Assembly (NCBI GenBank): GCA_032622095.1
Contig: CP136064.1
Span: 37,434,426 to 37,498,425 of the forward strand
Direction: 5' to 3'
Source: Siphonodentalium dalli
Taxonomy: Eukaryota; Mollusca; Scaphopoda; Gadilida; Siphonodentaliidae
DNA: 64,000 nt
Both the position numbers and the translations under genes were made by a program. Of this stretch, positions 35,723-49,000 are shown piece after piece. The stretch's first letter is position 1. Each line of letters opens with the position of its first letter. Below the pieces are notes generated by a model that saw nothing but the letters and a program-made list of their open reading frames with translations, had not been told where the DNA came from and ran no database searches.

Positions 35723-36061
35723 CAGCGTCGGGCAACAGACGTGCTAACTCTTGGCCTTTGTAAATATACATTGAAGGCAATTGTACGGTACTACCGGGAC
35801 ATGCATGTATCGACTGACAAGGGACGTTTCGCGAAAGTTGGAAATAAATATATTGCAGAGATATATATTAGAAGGTTCAAGGGAAATGAATGACAAGATC
35901 CCGATTTTGAAACCAACGAAAGCGTAAATTGTAAGATCCATGCACTGTATAGAGGGCCAGTTTATAGTGCATTGTCAGAGGACACTATCGCGGAAATTAT
36001 TATAGCATTTTGTATCAGAAATGCTAAATTTGTTCAAAATATACGATTACAGCACGTGCCA

Positions 36062-36165
36062 CCTGGCTCGACGTCTAAATCAAACAAACGTAACACGAAC
36101 CAGAGACGCGCCAATGTCGAGCCAGGGGAAGATAGCGCGACCCGTGTTTGGCGCGACGTATAAAA
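36062..36165. repeat. Inverted repeat with downstream TATAAAA (copy 2 of a pair)
   Basis: Perfect 11-bp arms cctggctcgac (36062-36072) and gtcgagccagg (36116-36126), then gtgtttggcgcgacg and TATAAAA at 36159-36165. The last 25 bases are clearly homologous to 35701-35725. Confidence 0.6.
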
Positions 36166-36649
36166 CGGGCCTAAGAGACTATAAATACACCAGTATAAGT
36201 AAAATATGAGATCATTTATAGCGGATTTTAAATATGTTAATTTTCTACTACCTTACTCGTATTTAAATTCGCGCAGTACTATTTTTCGCGCACCCACCCG
36301 TGCGCGAATTTAAAACTGAGCGAAACATAGTACGACTCCTGAATTTATACCAAACCGCGTGGGAAAATAAGAGGGTTGTATGTTCCTGAGTTACATATAC
36401 ATGTATTACGGAAGATTTGGGGTGATTACATTCATATTCGGACAACCAATCTCAATACCATTTAAAGCATATAAAGCGATAAATAATTGTATAATCTTCT
36501 ACGTTTCAATGCTCCTTACCAACAACCCTGCATGGAGTGGCGCCGTGGTCATATAACAGTCTTGAGTTATTTATTTGAATCCAACTATTTAAAATACAAG
36601 CAAGCATTTATGTTTTCGGAAGTCCGCAGCCAACTCGGTTTTTGTTTTA

Positions 36650-39385
36650 CTGTATATTTACCTTATATAACAGTATATATACTGTTATTAATCTACGCAT
36701 CTTGGCATGACGCTACATATATTTATCTTATATAACAGTATATATGCTGTTCTTAATCTATGCATCTTGGCACGACGCTACATATATTTATTTTTGTATA
36801 ACAGTATATATGCTGTTCTTAATCTATGTATCGTGGCATGACGCTACATATATTTATCTTATATAACAGTATATATGCTGTTCTTAATCTATACATCTTG
36901 GCATGACGCTACATATATTTATCTTATATAACAGTATATATGCTGTTCTTAATCTATACATCTTGGCATGACGCTACATATATTTACCTTATATAACAGT
37001 AAATATACTGTTATTAATCTACGCATCTTGGCATGACGCTACATATATTTATCTTATATAACAGTATATATGCTGTTCTTAATCTATGCATCTTGGCACG
37101 ACGCTACATATATTTATCTTATATAACAGTGTTTATGCTCCTAGTTGTTACCGCGGACTGGGCAGGATGTGTAAAACAACCCTCATGGTACATGCATAGT
37201 GGACAAGAGATTGAAAGTGATATACTTTTGTATACTATGCTGGCATGACTCTCCAGCCTATAAAAGCATATATATACAGAACAGGTGGTGCTGTTCTTAA
37301 TCTATGCATCTTGGCATGACGCTACATATATTTATCTTATATAACAGTATATATGCTGTTCTTAATCTATGCATCTTGGCATGACGCTACATATATTTAC
37401 CTTATATAACAGTATATATACTGTTATTAATCTACGCATCTTGGCATGACGCTACATATATTTATCTTATATAACAGTATATATGCTGTTCTTAATCTAT
37501 GCATCTTGGCACGACGCTACATATATTTATTTTTGTATAACAGTATATATGCTGTTCTTAATCTATGTATCGTGGCATGACGCTACATATATTTATCTTA
37601 TATAACAGTATATATGCTGTTCTTAATCTATACATCTTGGCATGACGCTACATATATTTATCTTATATAACAGTGTATATGTTGTTCTTAATCTATGCAT
37701 CTTGGCACGACGCTACATATATTTATTTTTGCATAACAGTATATATGCTGTTCTTAATCTATGTATCGTGGCATGACGCTACATATATTTATCTTATATA
37801 ACAGTATATATGCTGTTCTTAATCTATACATCTTGGCATGACGCTACATATATTTATCTTATATAACAGTATATATGCTGTTCTTAATCTATGCATCTTG
37901 GCATGAAGCTACAGATATTTATCTTATATAACAGTATATATGCTGTTCTTAATCTATGCACCTTGGCATAACGCTACATATATTTATCTTATATATCAAT
38001 ATATATCCTGTTCTTAATCTATGCATCTTGGCACGACGCTACATATATTTATCTTCTATACAAGTATCTTAATCAGTGCCTCTTGGCTTGACGCTACATA
38101 TATTTATTTTATATAACAGTATATATGCTGTTCTTAATCAATGCGTCTTTGCATATCGCTACATATATTTATCTTATATAACAGTATACATGCTGTTCTT
38201 AATCTATGCATCTTGGCAGGACGCTACATAACAGTATATATGCTGTTCTTAATATATGCATCTTGGCATGACGCTACATGTATTCATTTAATATAACAGT
38301 ATATATGCTGTTCTTAATCTATGCATCTTTGCATGACGCTACATATATTTATCTTATATAACAGTATATATGCTGTTCTTAATATATGTGTCTTGGCATA
38401 ACGCTACATATATTCATTTAATATAACAGTATATATGCTGTTCTTAATCTATGCATCTTTGCATGACGCTACATATATTTATCTTATATAACAGTATATA
38501 TGCTGTTCTTAATATATGCATCTTGGCATGACGCTACGTATATTCATTTAATATAACAGTATATATGCTGTTCTTTATCTATGCATCTTTGCATGACGCT
38601 ACATATATTTATCTTATATAACAGTATATATGCTGTTCTTAATATATGTGTCTTGGCATAACGCTACATATATTCATTTAATATAACGGTATATATGTTA
38701 TTTTTGATATATGCATCTTGGCATGACGCTACATATATTCATTTAATATAACAGTATATATGCTGTTCTTTATTTATGCATCTTGGCATGACGATACATA
38801 TATTTATCTTATATAACAGTATATATACTGTTCTTAATCTATGCGTCTTGGCATAACGCTACATATATTTATCTTATATAACAGTATATATGCTGTTCTT
38901 AATGTATGCATCTTGGCACGACGCTACATATATTTATTTTACATAACTGTATATATGCTGTTCTTAATATATGCATATTCGCATTACGCAACATGTATTT
39001 ATCTTATATAACAGTATACATGCTGTTCTTAATCTATGCATCTTGGCATGACGCTATATATATTAATCTTATATAACAGTATCTTAATCTATGCATCTTG
39101 GCATGACGCTGCATATATTTATCTTATATAACAGTGTATATGCTGTTCTTAATCAGTGCATCTTGGCATGACGCTACATATATTTATCTTATATAACATT
39201 ATATATGCTGTTCTTAATCTATGCATCTTGGCATGACGCTACATATATTTATCTTATATAACAGTATATATACTGTTATTAATATATGCATCTTGGCATA
39301 ACGCTACATATATTTATCTTATATCACAGTATATATGCTGTTCTTAATCTATGCATCTTGGCAGGACGCTACATAACAGTATTTA
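36650..39385. repeat. 65-bp satellite array, block 1
   Basis: The monomer is acagtatatatgctgttctt, aatctatgcatcttggcatg, acgctacatatatttatctt, atata, 65 bp in all. About 42 copies. The start of each monomer is a near palindrome (acagtatatatactgt is perfect in one variant class). Variants (atctacgcatc with ttacctt; tatgtatcgtgg with atttttgtata) recur in fixed order, a sign of higher-order organisation. A non-satellite module interrupts at 37130-37290. Confidence 0.97.
37130..37290. repeat. Non-satellite module shared by two satellite blocks (copy 1)
   Basis: About 160 bp (tgtttatgctcctagttgtt, cctcatggtacatgcatagt, gactctccagcctataaaag) lies inside the 65-bp array. It is repeated at 48065-48229 with only about five differences, in the same position relative to monomers. 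Confidence 0.93.
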
Positions 39386-39503
39386 TCCCCTCTGTAGAAT
39401 TGTAAGCCTTCTTAGGCACCATTGGTCTTCTAGGGCCATACCACGCCGTTTCCCGGTGTTCTTGTTCGATATGTGTTAACTAAACAGGAAACACTTATTT
39501 CGT

Positions 39504-41847
39504 ATTACCCCGCAAAAATTGTCGTCGCTATATAGAGAAGACATATTTTACACGGGTCATAACAATCTCGTATGCCCAGTGTAAAAGTGATATTACCCCG
39601 CAAAAATTGTCGTTGCTATATAGAGAAGACAGATTTTACAAGGTCATAACAATCTCGTATGCCCCGTGTAAAACTTATATTACCCCGCAAAAATTGTCGT
39701 CGCTATATAGAGAAGACAGATTTTACAAGGTCATAACAATCTCGTATGCCCCATGTAAAAGTGATATTACCCCGCAAAAATTGTCGTCGCTATATAGAGA
39801 AGACAGATTTTACAAGGTCATAACAATCTCGTATGCCCCGTGTAAAAGTGATATTACCCCGCAAAAATTGTCGTCGCTATATAGAGAAGACAGATTTTAC
39901 AAGGTCATAACAATCTCGTATGCCCCGTGTAAAACTTATATTACCCCGCAAAAATTGTCGTCGCTATATAGAGAAGACAGATTTTACAAGGTCATAACAA
40001 TCTCGTATGCCCCGTGTAAAACTTATATTACCCCGCAAAAATTGTCGTCGCTATATAGAGAAGACAGATTTTACAAGGTCATAACAATCTCGTATGCCCC
40101 GTGTAAAAGTGATATTACCCCGCAAAAATTGTCGTCGCTATTTAGAGAAGACAGATTTTACACGGGTCATAACAATCTCGTATGCCCCGTGTAAAAGTGA
40201 TATTACCCCGCAAAAATTGTCGTCGCTATATAGAGAAGACAGATTTTACAAGGTCATAACAATCTCGTATGCCCCGTGTAAAAGTGATATTACCCCGCAA
40301 AAGTTGTCGTTGCTATATAGAGAAGACAGATTTTACAAGGTCATAACAATCTCGTATGCCCCGTGTAAAAGTGATATTACCCCGCAAAAATTGTCGTCGC
40401 TATTTAGAGAAGACAGATTTTACACGGGTCATAACAATCTCGTATGCCCCGTGTATAAAAGTGATATTACCCCGCAAAAATTGTCGTCGCTATATATATA
40501 GAGAAGACAGATTTTACAAGGTCATAACAATCTCGTATGCCCCGTGTAAAACTGATATTACCCCGCAAAAATTGTCGTCGCTATATAGAGAAGACAGATT
40601 TTACAAGGTCATAACAATCTCGTATGCCCCGTGTAAAAGTGATATTACCCCGCAAAAATTGTCGTCGCTATATAGAGAAGACAGATTTTACAAGGTCATA
40701 ACAATCTCGTATGCCCCGTGTAAAAGTAATATTACCCCGCAAAAATTGTCGTCGCTATTTAGAGAAGACAGATTTTACACGGGTCATAACAATCTCGTAT
40801 GCCCCGTGTAAAAGTGATATTACCCCGCAAAAATTGTCGTCGCTATATAGAGAAGACAGATTTTACAAGGTCATAACAATCTCGTATGCCCCGTGTAAAA
40901 CTGATATTACCCCGCAAAAATTGTCGTCGCTATATAGAGAAGACAGATTTTACAAGGTCATAACAATCTCGTATGCCCCGTGTAAAAGTGATATTACCCC
41001 GCAAAAATTGTCGTCGCTATATAGAGAAGACAGATTTTACACGGGTCATAACAATCTCGTATGCCCCGTGTAAAAGTGATATTACCCCCGCAAAAATTGT
41101 CGTCGCTATATAGAGAAGGCAGATTTTACACGGGTCATAACAATCTCGTATGCCCCGTGTAAAAGTGATATTACCCCCGCAAAAATTGTCGTCGCTATAT
41201 AGAGAAGACAGATTTTACAAGGTCATAACAATCTCGTATGCCCCGTGTAAAACTTATATTACCCCGCAAAAATTGTCGTCGCTATATAGAGAAGGCAGAT
41301 TTTACACGGGTCATAACAATCTCGTATGCCCCGTGTAAAAGTGATATTATCCCGCAAAAATTGTCGTCGCTATATAGAGAAGACAGATTTTACACGGGTC
41401 ATAACAATCTCGTATGCCCCGTGTAAAACTTATATTACCCCGCAAAAATTGTCGTCGCTATATAGAGAAGACAGATTTTACACGGGTCATAACAATCTCG
41501 TATGCCCCGTGTAAAACTTATATTAACCCGCAAAAATTGTCGTCGCTATATAGAGAAGACCGATTTTACACGGGTCATAACAATCTCGTATGCCCCGTGT
41601 AAAAGTGATATTACCCCGCAAAAATTGTCGTCGCTATATAGAGAAGACAGATTTTACAAGGTCATAACAATCTCGTATGCCCCGTGTAAAAGTGATATTA
41701 CCCCGCAAAAATTGTCGTCGCTATATAGAGAAGACAGATTTTACAAGGTCATAACAATCTCGTATGCCCCATGTAAAACTTATATTACCCCTCAAAAATT
41801 GTCGTCGCTATATAGATTTACAAGGTCATAACAATCTCGTATGCCCC
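39504..41847. repeat. 87/88-bp satellite array, about 27 copies
   Basis: The monomer is cgtcgctatatagagaagac, agattttacaaggtcataac, aatctcgtatgccccgtgta, aaagtgatattaccccgcaa, aaattgt. Two length classes exist. The 87-bp class has ttttacaaggtcat. The 88-bp class has ttttacacgggtcat, which makes an 11-bp perfect inverted repeat with cccgtgtaaaa later in the same unit. The 87-bp class is an exact 29 codons, so long artefactual open frames appear. A ctatttagag variant occurs at about 40138, 40400 and 40756, always in the 88-bp class, at three- or four-unit spacing. Confidence 0.97.
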
Positions 41848-42198
41848 TAGTAGAATTTTTATGACCTGGCAAAAGTTTGAAGGTCTAATGTACATCTTTC
41901 AAAGCCACGTTGATTCCTGGTGTGATGTTATCTTGCTACTCTTGCTTCATTTATTTACGTTGTCTGACTCATTTACCATTACTATTTTTGAAGTGTATTG
42001 CTCTCTTTTATATCTTCTAACATATAGATTCCAAAAGTAAGCGAGGCCAGCAAGTATTTATGGACAAATTGTGGAAACAGCTATATAAATATATTCATCG
42101 TATGAGCAGTCTAATCAAATAGAGTTACTGTTCGTTGCTCGTTTCCGCGCTTTATGTCTGTGGGAATATCTTGTTAATTTTGACCGGGGATAAATACA
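41848..42198. other. Unique spacer between satellite arrays
   Basis: No gene, no tandem structure. It begins cctagtagaatttttatgac and runs to the foldback element. Confidence 0.5.
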
Positions 42199-42335
42199 TT
42201 ACACGGCTTGTTGATGGGGGATACGGTGTGGTATGCCCCGGTCGACTCTCGTATCCCCCTCGGCTATCGCCTCGGGGGATACGAGCATCTACCGGGGCAT
42301 ACCACACCGTATCCCCCATCAACAAGCCGTGTAAC
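42199..42335. mobile_element. Foldback element at satellite border, 137 bp
   Basis: Left arm ttacacggcttgttgatggg then ggatacggtgtggtatgccc. The right arm is its complement, ending cccatcaacaagccgtgtaa. The core is tccccctcggctatcgcctc then ggggga. Arms pair almost perfectly for about 60 bp. The 65-bp satellite resumes within ten bases of the right end. Confidence 0.93.
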
Positions 42336-42337
42336 TT

Positions 42338-43865
42338 ATAATATGCTGTTCTTAATCTATGCATCTTGGCATGACGCTACATACATTTATCTTATATAAC
42401 AGTATATATGCTGTTCTTAATCTATGCATCTTGGCATGACGCTACATATCTTTATCTTATATAACAGTATATATACTGTTATTAATCTATGCATCTTGGC
42501 ATGACGCTACATATATAACAGTATATATGCTGTTCTTAATCTATGCATCTTGGCACGACGCTACATATATTTATTTTATATAACAGTATACATGCTGTTC
42601 TTTGTCTATGCATCTGGGCATGACGCTACATATATTTATCTTATAAAACAGTATATATGCTGTTCTTAAGCTATGGATCTTGGCACGACGCTACATATAT
42701 TTATGTTATATATCAGTATATATGCTGTTCTTAATCTATGCGTCTTTGCATGACGCTACATATATTTATCTTATATAACAGTATATATTCTGTTCTTATT
42801 ATATGCATCTTGGCACGATGCTACATATATTTATCTTATATAACAGTATACATGCTGTTCTTAATCAATGCGTCTGGCATGACGCTACATATATTTATAA
42901 TGTATGACAGTATATATGCTGTTCTTCGTCTATGATCCTTGGCATGACGCTACATATATTTATTTTATATAACAGTATATATGCTGTTCTTAATATATTC
43001 ATCTTTGCATGATGCTACATTTATTTATCTTATTTAACAGTATATATGATGTTCTTAATCTATGAATATTGGTATGACGCTACATATATTTATCTTATAT
43101 AACAGTTTATAAGCTGTTCTTAATCTATGCGTCTTGGCATGATGCTACATTTATTTATCTTATATAACAGTATATATGCTGTTCTTAATCTATGCATCTT
43201 GGCATGACGCTACAAATATGTATTTTATATAACAGTATATTTGCTGTTCTTAATCTACGCGTCTTGGCATAGCGCTACATATATTTATCTCATATAACCG
43301 TATATATACTGTTCTTAATCTATGCGTCTTGGCATAACGCTACATATATTTATCTCATATAACCGTATATATACTGTTCTTAATCTATGCGTCTTGGCAT
43401 AACGCTACATATATTTATCTTATATAACAGTATATATGCTGTTCTTAATCTATGTATCTTGGCATGACGCCACACATATTTATTTTATATAACAGTATAC
43501 ATGCTGTTCTTGAGGGGGTACTGTACACTAAATCAGACCAATTATGGGACCATCTCGTTTTTTACTGAACAAAATATATGCAACAAATGAATGAATTTGA
43601 GCCATAGATTAGTGCAAAATGCACACATGTGCTTTATGAATTATGCAAACAACATTGTAATTATAATGAGAATGAATTTATGACTGAAGCCATAAATTCA
43701 TTTTCGTTATAATTACCGTGTTGTTTGTATCTTATATAACAGTTTATATGCTGTTCTTAATCTATGCGTCTTGGCATGATGCTACATTTATTTATCTTAT
43801 ATAACAGTATATATGCTGTTCTTAATCTATGCATCTTGGCATGACGCTACATATATTTATCTTAT
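42338..43865. repeat. 65-bp satellite array, block 2
   Basis: About 20 monomers of the same 65-bp family, more diverged than block 1 (tatggatc, tatgatcc and tatgaata variants). A MITE fragment interrupts at 43511-43730. Confidence 0.95.
43511..43730. mobile_element. Family 1 MITE, left part only
   Basis: Begins gagggggtactgtacactaa and matches the 5633-5984 element through gaatgaatttgagccat and ttttcgttataattacc, then stops abruptly at tgtttgtat where satellite resumes (cttatataacag). The right terminal part is missing. The left flank is the satellite phrase tatacatgctgttctt. Confidence 0.88.
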
Positions 43866-44743
43866 ATTACCATTGGATCTGTAAGTTCCAAGGGTTTTAT
43901 ATCTTCTACATCACCAACAATTACGACTCGCTAATCTATTTCGTATTTCGCGCTACCTCTCGATACAAGTCTCTCAGCCAGCGAGATCTGGCGAGATCTC
44001 ACATGTAAACAGCCGAAGCACTACTTTTAAAAAAAGAATACGCATTGTTTATTTCAACTGATTGTGCAATAGTTACAGATCAATCTACCAACCAACAGTT
44101 TTTAACTAATCGCTATCTGATACACATCCGTAAATGTTTTCCTCACTACGTCTTGTATTTAATAATGCCGTTCGCAAGACGATCTCCTTTTTTCTACGGA
44201 TCTATATTTTTTGATGCGCACGAACACACAACTACGCAGTAAGTAATTCATCCCCTATATTTTTCTCACAAGGTGCAGACGCATATTTTACTCTATCTCA
44301 CAACTTTTTCACCCACCACCTCCCCTTTCAACCACCTTCGCTCAGCCTGATCCATTATCTTTTGTTTCTTCCACCTTCACGGTTTTCCCCCACCCACCAG
44401 TTATTTTGTCTCCATTTTACTTTGGAGCCTTTTAAAGCATACATTTTCTGTTTTTAATCCAATATTTGTTTTCACAGATTAAGTGCCCCCCCCCCCCTTT
44501 TTTTCCATAACTGGTGGGTGGGGTCTTTTTTGTCATATCTTTCAGGTCTGTCCGGGTTTTCATTTTCATGTTTCTTGTTCATCCCCGGTCTTTCCAGTTA
44601 AGCCTTTTAGGCTTGTGTACTCTTGTTACTTTTATTTGTTATGGCGTTTTCGGACCCACTGTATATACGTTCTTGTTCGGCTACCTATATTACTTGTTCA
44701 GATTTTAGTTATATATTTTTATATAGAATATAGGTAGTCCATA
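43866..44743. repeat. 0.88-kb duplicated segment, copy 1 (LTR-like)
   Basis: Nearly identical to 45172-46050 (offset 1306). Begins attaccattg, then tgtaagttccaagggtttta. Ends tataggtagtccata. It contains pyrimidine-rich stretches, a C-run (44485-44497) and a 65-codon open frame present in both copies without known motifs. Length, high identity and paired arrangement are compatible with LTRs around a deleted interior, but no primer-binding site or polypurine tract was identified. Confidence 0.9.
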
Positions 44744-45171
44744 AACCCATTTTAAATCCCATGTCTTAATGGGCTTAGTCACTCGTACATTGTACTTAGA
44801 GTGTGGGGTAACTAGTCATAACCTATGCCACATTGCTTCTGATAATGTCACCTCATGCTCGATGTGCTATTGTCAATTATTTACTACTTTAGTGCATATC
44901 ATCATTTCACATGTATTCGGTGAGTTCCGAGTTACAAATGGTTTTGGATCATGCTGTGCTTTTTTCTTTTTGGGACAGTGGGTGCGTCTCGGGCAAATTT
45001 CCCTTTGCCCTCTTCTCGTGGCGTTTTCGGACCCACTGTATATACGTTCTTGTTCCGCTACCTATATTACTTGTTCAGATTTTATAGTTATATATTTTTA
45101 TATAGAATATAGGTAGTCCATATCGCAACACCAAGTCTTTCTTAGTCCTTTCCTTGATGTTGGGGATATAA
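44744..45171. repeat. Spacer between duplicated segments, with a third tail copy
   Basis: 428 bp. The part 45018-45127 repeats the last ~110 bp of the flanking segments (gtggcgttttcggacccact to agtccatatcgca), so the tail occurs three times. The remainder (44744-45017) is unique here and has no recognisable gene. Confidence 0.85.
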
Positions 45172-46050
45172 ATTACCATTGTATATGTAAGTTCCAAGGG
45201 TTTTATATCTTCTACATCACCAACAATTACGACTCGCTAATCTATTTCGTATTTCGCGCTACCTCTCGATACAAGTCTCTCAGCCAGCGAGATCTGGCGA
45301 TATCTCACATGTAAACAGCCGAAGCACTACTTTTAAAAAAAGAATACGCATTGTTTATTTCAACTGATTGTGCAATAGTTACAGATCAATCTACCAACCA
45401 ACACTTTTTAACTAATCGCAATCTGATACACATCCGTAAATGTTTTCCTCACTACGTCTTGTATTTAATAATGCCGTTCGCAAGACGATCTCCTTTTTTC
45501 TATGGATCTATATTTTTTGATGCGCACGAACACAAAACTACGCAGTAAGTAATTCATCCCCTATATTTTTCTCACAAGGTGCAGACGCATATTTTACTCT
45601 ATCTCACAACTTTTTCACCCACCACCTCCCCTTTCAACCACCTTCGCTCAGCCTGATCCATTATCTTTTGTTTCTTCCACCTTCACGGTTTTCCCCCACC
45701 CACCAGTTATTTTGTCTCCATTTTACTTTGGAGCCTTTTAAAGCATACATTTTCTGTTTTTAATCCAATATTTGTTTTCACAGATTAAGTCCCCCCCCTT
45801 TTTTCCATAACTGGCGGGTGGGGACTTTTTTGTCATATCTTTCAGGTCTGTCCGGGTTTTCATTTTCATGTTTCTTGTTCATCCCCGGTCTTTCCAGTTA
45901 AGCCTTTTAGGCTTGTGTACTCTTGTTACTTTTATTTGTTATGGCGTTTTCGGACCCACTGTATATACGTTCTTGTTCGGCTACCTATATTACTTGTTCA
46001 GATTTTATAGTTATATATTTTTATATAGAATATAGGTAGTCCATATCGCA
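45172..46050. repeat. 0.88-kb duplicated segment, copy 2 (LTR-like)
   Basis: Matches 43866-44743 with roughly 2 percent differences (for example gcgagatctc versus gcgatatctc, and a shorter C-run). Ends agtccatatcgca directly against a satellite monomer (gtatatatgttgttctt), so the duplicated unit sits inside the 65-bp array. Confidence 0.92.
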
Positions 46051-49000
46051 GTATATATGTTGTTCTTAATATATGTGTCTTGGCATAACGCTAAATATAT
46101 TTATCTTATATAACAGTATACATGTTGTTATTAATCTATGCATCTTGGCACGACGCTACATATATTTATTTTTATATAACAGTATATATGCTGTTCTTAA
46201 TCTATGTATCTTGGCATGAAGCTACATATATTTATCTTATATAACAGTATATATGCTGTTCTTAATCTATGTATCTTGGCATGAAGCTACATATATTTAT
46301 CTTATATAACAGTATATATGTTGTTCTTAATCTATGCATCTTGGCATGACGCAACATATATTTATCTTATATAACAGTATACATGCTGTACTTAATATAT
46401 GCATCTTGGCATGACACTACATATATTAATCTTATATAACAGTATATTAGCTTTTCTTAATCTATGTATCTTGGAATGACGCTACTTATATTTATCTTAT
46501 ATAACAGTATATATGCTGTTCTTAATCTATGCATCTTGGCATGACGCAACATATATTATATTATATAACAGTATATATGCTGTTCTTAATCTATGCATCT
46601 TGGCATGACGCTACATATATTTATCTTATATAACAGTATACATGTTGTTCTTAATCTATGCATCTTGGCATGACGCAACATATATTTATCTTATATAACA
46701 GTATACATGCTGTACTTAATATATGCATCTTGGCATGACACTACATATATTAATCTTATATAACAGTATATTAGCTTTTCTTAATCTATGTATCTTGGAA
46801 TGACGCTACATATATTTATCTTATATAACAGTTTATATGCTGTTCTTAATCTATGCATCTTGGCATGACGCAACATATATTATATTATATAACAGTATAT
46901 ATGCTGTTCTTAATCTATGCATCTTGGCATGACGCTACATATATTTATCTTATATAACAGTATATATGCTGTTCTTAATATATGCATCTTGGCATGACGC
47001 TACATATATTTATCTTATATAACAGTATATATGCTGTTCTTAATCTAGGCATCTTGGCATAACGCTACATATATACATCATATATAACAGTATATATGCT
47101 GTTCTTAATATATGCATCTTGGCATGACGCTACATAAAGATTTCTTATATGACAGTATATATGCTGTTCTTAATCTATGTATCTTGGCATGGCGCTACAT
47201 ATATTTATCTTATATAACAGTATATATGCTGTTCTTAATCAGTGTATGTTGGCATGACGCTACGTATATTTATCTTATATAACAGTATATATGTTGTTCT
47301 TAATCTATGTATCTTGGCATGACCCTACATATATTTATCTTATATAACAGTGTATATGATGTTCTTAATTTCTGCATCTTGGCATAACGCTACATATATT
47401 TATCTTATATAACAGTATATATGCTGTTCTTAATATATGTGTCTTGGCATAACGCTACATATATTTATCTTATATAACAGTATATATGCTGTTCTTAATC
47501 TATGCGTCTTGGCATAACGCTACATATATTTATCTTATATAACAGTATACATGTTGTTCTTAATCTATGCATCTTGGCACGACGCTACTTATATTTATTT
47601 TTATACAACAGTATATATGCTGTTCTTAATTTCTGCATCTTGGCATAACGCTACATATATTTATCTTATATAACAGTGTATATGTTGTTCTTAATATATG
47701 CGTCTTGGCATGACGCTACATATATTTTTCTTATATAGCAGTATATATGCTGTTATTAATCTATGCATCTTGGCATAACGCTACATATATTTATTTTATA
47801 TAACAGTATACATGCTTTTCTTAATCTAAGCATCTTGGCATGACGCTACATATATTGATCTTATATAACAGTATATATGATGTTCTTAATCTATGCATCT
47901 TCTTATGACGCTACATATATTTATCTTATATACCAGTATATATGCTGTTCTTAATCTATGCATCTTGGCATGACGCTACATATATGTATTATATGTAACA
48001 GTATACATGTTGTTCTTAATCTATGCATCTTGGCATGACGCTACACATATTTATCTTATATAACAGTGTTTATGCTCCTAGTTGTTACCGAGGACTGGGC
48101 AGGATGTGTGAAACAACCCTCATGGTACATGCATAGTGGACAAGAGATTGAAAGTGATATAATTTTCTATACTATGCTGGCATGACTCTCCAGCCTATAA
48201 AAGCATATATATACAGAACAGGTGGTGCTGTTCTTAATATATGCATCTTGGCATAACGCTACATATATTTATCTTATATAACAGTATATATGCTGTTCTT
48301 AATCTATGCATCTTGGCATGACGCTACATATATTTATCTTATATAACAGTATATATGTTGTTCTTAATATATGCATCTTGGCATAACGCTACATATATTT
48401 ATCTTATATAACAGTATATATGCTGTTCTTAATCTATGCATCTTGGCATGACGCTACATATATTTACCTTATATAACAGTATATATACTGTTATTAATCT
48501 ACGCATCTTGGCATGACGCTACATATATTTATCTTATATAACAGTATATATGCTGTTCTTAATCTATGCATCTTGGCACGACGCTACATATATTTATCTT
48601 ATATAACAGTATATATGCTGTTCTTAATCTATGCATCTTGGCATGACGCTACATATATTTACCTTATATAACAGTATATATACTGTTATTAATCTACGCA
48701 TCTTGGCATGACGCTACATATATTTATCTTATATAACAGTTTATATGCTGTTCTTAATCTATGCATCTTGGCATAACGCTACATATATTTACCTTATATA
48801 ACAGTATATATACTGTTATTAATCTACGCATCTTGGCATGACGCACATATATTTATCTTATATAACAGTATATATGCTGTTCTTAATCTATGCATCTTGG
48901 CATAACGCTACATATATTTATCTTATATAACAGTATATATGCTGTTCTTAATCTATGCATCTTGGCATGACGCTACATATATTTACCTTATATAACAGTA

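Noticed and set aside
39607-41831. Long open frames (up to 195 codons) of a 29-residue repeat in the 87-bp satellite
   Set aside because: They arise because 87 is divisible by three and the unit lacks stops in one frame. The 88-bp units break the frame repeatedly, and there is no leader, splice site or start context.
36650-41847. CRISPR-like regular arrays
   Set aside because: Units are contiguous with no unique spacers, and the sequence is eukaryotic. These are satellites.
44045-45548. 65-codon ORF present in both 0.88-kb copies
   Set aside because: Shared only because the whole segment is duplicated. No motif, no excess conservation over flanking bases.
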